This document shows, piece after piece, positions 8,401 to 12,805 of a DNA stretch of 12,805 nt. The DNA is from Flavobacteriaceae bacterium UBA7433 (GTDB lineage: Bacteria > Bacteroidota > Bacteroidia > Flavobacteriales > Flavobacteriaceae). Each line of letters begins with the position of its first letter. Within the stretch, counting starts at the first letter, position 1. The DNA is taken from assembly GCA_002477565.1 (NCBI GenBank), contig DLQL01000097.1, positions 1-12,805 on the forward strand, in the 5' to 3' direction. The position numbers and the translations under genes are program-made. The notes beneath the pieces were generated by a model. The model did not search any database and had not been told where the DNA came from. It saw only the letters and a list, made by a program, of their open reading frames with translations.

Positions 8401-9918
8401 TTGACCTTTCCTTATTTGAATGTAGATTACAATTTTATTGCTGCGCCAAAAATCCGTCTCAGCAAGCAGTCTTTTGTTTTTGATTCTTTGTTACTGCAAG
8501 ATACCAAAGCAAACACACAAGGGGTTTTGACGGGAGACATCCAACATGCAGGCTTTAAAAATTGGCGATTGGACCTCAATTTAAGGTCAGATAAATTGCT
8601 GGTTTTAAATACTCAAGACAGCGACAATGCAAGTTACTATGGTACGGGGATCATTGATGGAGAAGCCAATATCAAAGGAGTGACAAATGATTTGCAAATA
8701 GATGTCAAAGCAAAAACGCTTTCTGGTACCCGCTTTGTCATTCCTCTAAACGATGTGAAAACCATTCAGAATTCAGATTTGATACATTTCAAAACCCTTG
8801 AAAAAACAATTGAAATCGATCCCTTTTTTGACAAAGCTTCCCTATTGAAAAAGATACAGGGGATTTCTTTGAACTTTGATTTGGATGTGACCAAAGCTGC
8901 AGAGACTGAAATTGTGATTGACCGAATTTCTGGTAGTTCACTAAAAGGAAATGGAACTGGAAATCTTTTGGTTGAAATTGACACCAAGGGAAAGTTTGAA
9001 ATGTTTGGAGATTTTTTGATTGAGAATGGAATTTATAATTTTGCATATGGGGGCCTCATTAACAAACCCTTTGAGGTCAGAAAGGGAGGAGTTATTTCAT
9101 GGGATGGAGATCCTTTCGGAGCTGATTTGAACTTGGAAGCCGTTCACCGAGTCAAAGCAAATCCAAAAATATTACTCGACAATTTAAATACCAACAGAAA
9201 AATCCCGATCGATTTGGTCACCAAAGTAGAAGGAAAACTATTCAATTCAACAGAGGAATTTAACATAGTCATTCCAAATTCAAGCTCTTTGGTCGCTTCG
9301 GAATTGGATTTTAAATTGAATGAAAATGACGACAATACGAAAATGCGGCAATTCTTTTCCTTACTGATTTCCAAAAGCTTTTTCAATGAAAACAATTTAG
9401 AGGCCAACCGGAATGCTGCCATTTCAGGAACCACTTCCGACATCATATCCGGAGCTTTGTCCGATATTTTTAACAAAGAAGGAGACAAGTTTCAAATAGG
9501 TTTGGGCTATACATCAGGAGAAAAAAGTGATGTTGAAACTCAAAACATCGACGATCTAGTAGACATTTCTTTGGCAACCCAAATCAACGATCGTATTTTG
9601 ATCAATGGAAAACTGGGGGTTCCTGTTGGGGCAAAAACACAGTCCACGGTCATTGGAGAAGTGAGAGTAGAGTTTTTGGTTGACGAAGCAGGAAAGTTGC
9701 GCTGGACAATTTTCAACAGACAAAATGAGATTCAGTATTCTGAAGAAGAAGAAGGCTATACCCAGGGTCTTGGTTTGACCTATCAGATTGATTTTGACAA
9801 CCTAAGAGAAATGTTTCAAAAATTGGGTCCGAAAGAAAAAAAAAGGGATACTTTTGAAAATAAACGCACAAATTCCATCTCAGAGGATTTGATTTTGGTT
9901 GTTCCGACACTGCTGTAG
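5441..9918 (+). CDS. tamB: TamB-family translocation/assembly protein (start disturbed)
   Basis: This giant protein of about 1,490 residues is anchored in the inner membrane and should span the periplasm as a long beta-rich groove. TamB/AsmA-like proteins serve outer-membrane protein assembly or lipid transport with an Omp85 partner, not seen here. A Lys/Arg-rich stretch (codons 5449-5490) precedes a hydrophobic anchor (5491-5544, ILGGSFVILLLL onward), then repeated beta segments. The C-terminal TamB (DUF490) domain lies at about 8560-9820, with landmarks YYGTGIIDGEANIKG, GNLLVEID, GDFLIENGIYNFAYGG and GGVISWDGDPFGADLNLEA. About 30 charged or loosely patterned residues follow the usual end FDNLREMFQKL. 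The start is a problem: the open frame begins at ATG 5293 deep inside antisense tsaD, with no ATG, GTG or TTG between 5305 and the anchor. ATG 5441 is one base out of frame, so the coordinates given assume a lost base. The downstream gene is 71 bases away and may be co-transcribed. Confidence 0.88.
5447..5454 (-). promoter_or_regulatory. Candidate -7 promoter element for tsaD
   Basis: On the minus strand this reads TAACTTTG, a perfect match to the Bacteroidota TAnnTTTG element. It lies 19 bases upstream of the farther tsaD ATG (5427) and 37 bases upstream of the nearer one (5409). I see no TTTG or TTG at the expected 19-23 base spacing upstream, so only half of a promoter is supported. The same bases overlap the probable start region of tamB. 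Confidence 0.3.
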
Positions 9919-9989
9919 GAATGTCCTGTTTGTCAATAGAAAGCATTTTATAAAAAGTTTAAGACCAAATAAAAATAGAGATTTACAGC

Positions 9990-10898
9990 ATGAAAAAACA
10001 CACATTAGTTGTATTGGCTGCCGGAATGGGAAGTCGTTATGGAGGATTGAAACAATTGGACACCATGTCGGATGAAGGGGATACCATCATAGATTTTTCT
10101 CTTTACGACGCCATAGAAGCAGGGTTCTCGAAGGTGGTATTTATCATTCGAGAAGAATTCAAAGAACGTTTTGTTGAGATTTTTGACGAAAAATTAAAAG
10201 GTAAAATCGAAGTTGCTTATGTGTTTCAAGAGTTGCACAAAATTCCTTCTGGGTATGAGGTGCATCCGGACAGAGTCAAGCCATGGGGAACGGGACACGC
10301 TACTTTGATGGCGCAAGAGGAGATTACTGGTAATTTTTGTTTGATTAACGGAGATGATTTTTACAGCAGAGGTGCTTTTCAAACTATGATCCAAGAATTG
10401 GATTCTTTAGACGAAAATTCATATGACATGTGTATGGTTGGCTACAATTTAAAAAACACACTTTCTGACAATGGTTTTGTTTCACGTGGTGAGTGTTTTG
10501 TTAACAATGCGAACGAATTGATAGAGATTACAGAGCGGCTTCACATTGAAAGAGTCGACGGTAAAATTCTCCGTAAAGATGAAAGTGGAGCGCTGGTTTC
10601 GATGTTAGAAAACACCATCGTCTCTATGAATTTTTGGGGTTTTACGCCTAAATATTTAGAAGTTGTAGAAGAAGCATTTCACCTGTTTTTAAAAGAAAGA
10701 TCTCTTGAGTTGAAAAGTGAATTTTTTATTCCTTCAGTTGTCAATACGATTCTTAAATCCAAATTGGGCAAAGTCAAGGTTTTGACTTCTGATGCCAAAT
10801 GGATGGGAGTAACCTATGCAGAAGACCGCGCTACTGTTGTTCAAGAGGTAGCACGTTTGAAAAAAGAAAGTATCTACCCCAAAAATTTATGGCGCTAA
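9990..10898 (+). CDS. Sugar-type nucleotidyltransferase (NTP transferase family)
   Basis: This 302-residue cytoplasmic enzyme has the GT-A-like nucleotidyltransferase fold of NDP-sugar pyrophosphorylases. The N-terminal nucleotide-binding motif is LAAGMGSRYGGLKQLD at 9-24, which gives the GxGxRxG pattern and the pyrophosphate-site Lys. KPWGTGHA at 97-104 resembles the base/ribose-binding segment, and INGDDFYS at 119-126 holds the metal-binding Asp residues. Later segments (NGFVSRGE at 161-168, MNFWGF at 213-218) fit sugar binding. It would couple NTP and a sugar phosphate (or similar alcohol phosphate) into an NDP-sugar plus pyrophosphate. The substrate cannot be read from the sequence, and no sugar kinase or glycosyltransferase is adjacent. 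The ATG at 9990 gives a standard N-terminus (MKKHTLVVLAAG). A terminator-like hairpin follows 75 bases after the stop. Confidence 0.87.
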   Translation: MKKHTLVVLAAGMGSRYGGLKQLDTMSDEGDTIIDFSLYDAIEAGFSKVVFIIREEFKERFVEIFDEKLKGKIEVAYVFQELHKIPSGYEVHPDRVKPWGTGHATLMAQEEITGNFCLINGDDFYSRGAFQTMIQELDSLDENSYDMCMVGYNLKNTLSDNGFVSRGECFVNNANELIEITERLHIERVDGKILRKDESGALVSMLENTIVSMNFWGFTPKYLEVVEEAFHLFLKERSLELKSEFFIPSVVNTILKSKLGKVKVLTSDAKWMGVTYAEDRATVVQEVARLKKESIYPKNLWR

Positions 10899-10973
10899 TT
10901 TTAAAAAAAAATGACAGTTCCCTTATACAAGAATGTTTTTTTAACAGCAAAAGCGGATGAAGTCTCCTAAAAG

Positions 10974-10995
10974 AAACCTGTTTTTATCAGGTTTT
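10974..10995 (+). terminator. Hairpin terminator after the nucleotidyltransferase gene
   Basis: AAACCTG (10974-10980) and CAGGTTT (10988-10994) form a perfect 7-base-pair stem around a T-rich 7-base loop, and the 3' arm ends in TTTT. It is the strongest hairpin in the window. It probably ends the transcript from tamB or the nucleotidyltransferase and insulates pfkA, whose ATG is about 150 bases on. The T-tract is short, so termination may be partial. Confidence 0.55.
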
Positions 10996-11037
10996 AAGAA
11001 GTCAAAAGATTTGATTTGTTTGTTTAGCGCCCTTTCA

Positions 11038-11056
11038 TCCCTTTATTTATAAGGGA
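11038..11056 (+). other. Second hairpin in the pfkA leader region
   Basis: TCCCTT (11038-11043) pairs with AAGGGA (11051-11056) around the loop TATTTAT. No T-run follows, so a plain intrinsic terminator is unlikely. It may be a processing or stability element in the 5' leader, or simply chance. It ends nine bases before the palindrome at 11066. Confidence 0.3.
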
Positions 11057-11064
11057 GAAGCGAC

Positions 11065-11078
11065 TGAAAACGTTTTCG
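11065..11078. promoter_or_regulatory. Palindromic operator upstream of pfkA-gapA (LacI-family-like)
   Basis: TGAAAACGTTTTCG contains the perfect 12-base palindrome GAAAACGTTTTC (11066-11077) with a central CG. The 14-mer fits the catabolite-responsive-element pattern TGWAANCGNTNWCA at every fixed position except the last base. It also resembles the Cra (FruR) type TGAA-CG-TTCA. Both are LacI/GalR-family operators that control glycolytic genes in other bacteria. It lies 66 bases upstream of the pfkA ATG. The regulator is not in the window, so its identity is inference. Confidence 0.45.
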
Positions 11079-11143
11079 TAAAAAAATAATTTTAAACGAG
11101 AACCAATTCAAATTAACAGTAATTTTATGCGATATTTAAATAC

Positions 11144-12130
11144 ATGAACACAAAACTAAAAAAGATAGCTGTCATGACATCTGGAGGAGACTCTCCAGGT
11201 ATGAATGCGGCCATAAGAGCAGTCGTTAGGACGAGTGCATATTACGATGTAACCTGCATTGGTATTTACCAAGGCTACCAAGGAATGATTGAAGCTAACT
11301 TTGTTGAATTGAACGCCAGAAGTGTACACAATATCATCAACAAAGGCGGCACCATGTTGCAATCTGCCCGTTCTGTGGAGTTTCGAACTCCAGAAGGCAG
11401 AGCGAAAGCCCATGCCAATCTCTTGGCAGAAGGCATCGAAGGTCTGATCGTGATTGGTGGAGACGGAACTTTTACTGGAGGAATGATTTTCAACCAAGAG
11501 TTCGATTTTCCAATCATTGGAATTCCTTGTACCATTGACAATGACATTTTCGGAACTCAATACACCTTGGGTTATGATACAGCCCTTAATACAGTGGTAG
11601 AAGCTATTGATAAAATTAGAGATACGGCTTCTTCACACAACCGCTTGTTTTTTGTAGAAGTGATGGGGAGAGATGCCGGGTTTATTGCGTTGAATGCAGG
11701 AATTGGAGCGGGAGCCGAGGAAATCCTAATACCGGAAGAAAATATCGGTTTGGACAAAATGTTGGAATCTTTGATAAAAAGTAAGGAAGCTGGTAAAACA
11801 TCCAGCATCGTAGTCGTCGCTGAAGGTGAAAAAACAGGAAAGAACACTTTTGAACTGGCAGAGTATGTGGAAGAAAACCTTCCAGAATACGACGTACGTG
11901 TATCCGTGCTTGGACACATGCAACGAGGAGGTGCTCCGAGCTGCTTTGACCGTGTATTGGCAAGTCGTTATGGTGTCAGCGCTGTAGAACTCTTGTTGTC
12001 TGGAGCCTCCAACTTGATGGTTGGTTTTGTAAACAACCAAATCCAGTATACAGCATTAGACAAAGCGGTAAAAGAACACCACAACATCGATCAAGAATTG
12101 ATGCGTGTGTCAGACATCATCTCAATATAA
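11144..12130 (+). CDS. pfkA: 6-phosphofructokinase, ATP-type
   Basis: PfkA phosphorylates fructose 6-phosphate to fructose 1,6-bisphosphate, the committed glycolytic step in the cytoplasm. At 328 residues it has the bacterial single-domain length. Visible sites: nucleotide loop TSGGDSPGMN (12-21), GSAR-equivalent QSARS (73-77), IGGDGT (104-109) with Gly108 at the position that marks ATP users, catalytic TIDND (130-134, Asp132), MGRDAG (174-179) and GHMQRGG (257-263). One oddity: IPCTIDND has Cys129 where E. coli has Gly124 and pyrophosphate-dependent enzymes usually have Lys. The ATG at 11144 follows an A/T-rich leader without a Shine-Dalgarno. gapA starts 27 bases after the stop, so the two are probably one operon. 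Upstream lie a terminator-like hairpin and a LacI-type palindrome. Confidence 0.97.
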   Translation: MNTKLKKIAVMTSGGDSPGMNAAIRAVVRTSAYYDVTCIGIYQGYQGMIEANFVELNARSVHNIINKGGTMLQSARSVEFRTPEGRAKAHANLLAEGIEGLIVIGGDGTFTGGMIFNQEFDFPIIGIPCTIDNDIFGTQYTLGYDTALNTVVEAIDKIRDTASSHNRLFFVEVMGRDAGFIALNAGIGAGAEEILIPEENIGLDKMLESLIKSKEAGKTSSIVVVAEGEKTGKNTFELAEYVEENLPEYDVRVSVLGHMQRGGAPSCFDRVLASRYGVSAVELLLSGASNLMVGFVNNQIQYTALDKAVKEHHNIDQELMRVSDIISI

Positions 12131-12157
12131 ACAAAAACTAAATTAAATACAGGTAAC

Positions 12158-12805
12158 ATGATTAAAATTGGAATTAATGGATTCGGTAGAATTGGAAGGT
12201 TTGCTTTCAGATCTGCAATGGCAAGAGAAAATGTACAAGTTGTTGGAATCAACGATTTGTTGGATGTAGATTATTTGGCATACATGCTGAAGTACGACTC
12301 TGTTCACGGAGCTTTTAACGGTACTGTTGAAGTAGTAGACGGAAAATTAATCGTCAACGGAAGCGAAATCCGAATCACTGCTGAGCGAAATCCAGCAGAC
12401 TTGAAGTGGGACGAAGTAGGAGCAGAATACATCATTGAGTCTACCGGATTTTTTACGGCAAAAGAAAAAGCAGCCTTGCACATTGAAGGAGGCGCTAAAA
12501 AAGTAGTGATCTCTGCACCATCTCCAGACGCACCGATGTTTGTTATGGGCGTAAACAACCAAGAGTTGAAAGCAGACGATGCCATTTTCTCAAATGCATC
12601 TTGTACTACAAACTGTTTGTCACCCATCGCAAAAGTATTGAATGACAACTTTGGAATTGCAGAAGGATTGATGACAACGGTACATGCAGCTACTGCAACT
12701 CAAAAAACAGTGGACGGGCCTTCTATGAAAGATTGGAGAGGTGGACGTTCTGCATTGCACAACATCATCCCTTCCTCTACTGGAGCTGCAAAAGCAGTTG
12801 GAAAA
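12158..12805 (+). CDS. gapA: Glyceraldehyde-3-phosphate dehydrogenase, partial at window end
   Basis: The first 216 codons run open to the last base; the full protein should be about 330 residues. The enzyme oxidises glyceraldehyde 3-phosphate to 1,3-bisphosphoglycerate with NAD and phosphate in glycolysis. Visible features are the Rossmann motif GINGFGRIGR (5-14), Asp33 in INDLLD (31-36), which favours NAD over NADP, the catalytic block SNASCTTNC (145-153) with Cys149, the activating His176 in TTVHAATATQ, and the S-loop start GPSMKDWRGGR (187-197). The ATG at 12158-12160 is 27 bases after the pfkA stop with only a weak AGG (12151-12153) before it. No terminator or promoter is visible between them, which supports co-transcription. 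Confidence 0.97.
   Translation, partial: MIKIGINGFGRIGRFAFRSAMARENVQVVGINDLLDVDYLAYMLKYDSVHGAFNGTVEVVDGKLIVNGSEIRITAERNPADLKWDEVGAEYIIESTGFFTAKEKAALHIEGGAKKVVISAPSPDAPMFVMGVNNQELKADDAIFSNASCTTNCLSPIAKVLNDNFGIAEGLMTTVHAATATQKTVDGPSMKDWRGGRSALHNIIPSSTGAAKAVGK

Noticed and set aside
11087..11127. TAATTTTA at 11087-11094 and 11120-11127 as -7 elements for pfkA
   Set aside because: Both miss the final G of TAnnTTTG and neither has TTTG at the right upstream distance.
11156..11560. 134-codon minus-strand frame inside pfkA
   Set aside because: It is antisense to highly conserved PfkA motifs and is explained by their codon use.

Overview
The window reads as ordinary chromosomal DNA from a member of the Bacteroidota, most likely a flavobacterium. 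The evidence is a PorV-type outer-membrane protein of the type IX secretion system (T9SS), a GldA-type gliding-motility ATPase, a Bacteroidota-style TamB, weak or absent Shine-Dalgarno sites with A-rich leaders, and a match to the TAnnTTTG promoter element of this phylum. The genus cannot be told from this stretch. I see no tRNA, rRNA, CRISPR array, insertion sequence, phage gene or other sign of recent transfer.

Layout from left to right. porV (47-1183, +) encodes the T9SS outer-membrane shuttle protein. After a 240-base gap comes a FabH-like ketoacyl-ACP synthase III (1424-2497, +), which converges on lipB (2541-3239, -), the octanoyltransferase of lipoate synthesis. lipB diverges from gldA (3419-4312, +), the ATPase of the gliding-associated ABC transporter. 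gldA converges on tsaD (4381-5409, -), a tRNA t6A modification enzyme. tsaD is head to head with a very long tamB (about 5441-9918, +), an envelope protein of the TamB/AsmA-like lipid-transfer and assembly class. A sugar-type nucleotidyltransferase (9990-10898, +) follows. A 245-base leader with a terminator-like hairpin, a second hairpin and a 12-base perfect palindrome precedes the glycolytic pair pfkA (11144-12130, +) and gapA (12158 to the window edge, +, partial).

Functional links are loose. porV, gldA and tamB all serve the cell envelope or surface motility. The ketoacyl synthase and LipB both use acyl-ACP. pfkA and gapA are probably one glycolytic operon, and the palindrome in their leader looks like a LacI-family operator. 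No gap exceeds 250 bases.

I do not find a new multi-gene system here. The observations most worth checking are: (1) tamB has no credible start codon in frame, and a single extra A near 5448-5450 would restore an ideal one; (2) a cre/Cra-like palindrome lies upstream of pfkA-gapA; (3) a Cys replaces Gly at the phosphofructokinase position that helps decide between ATP and pyrophosphate.
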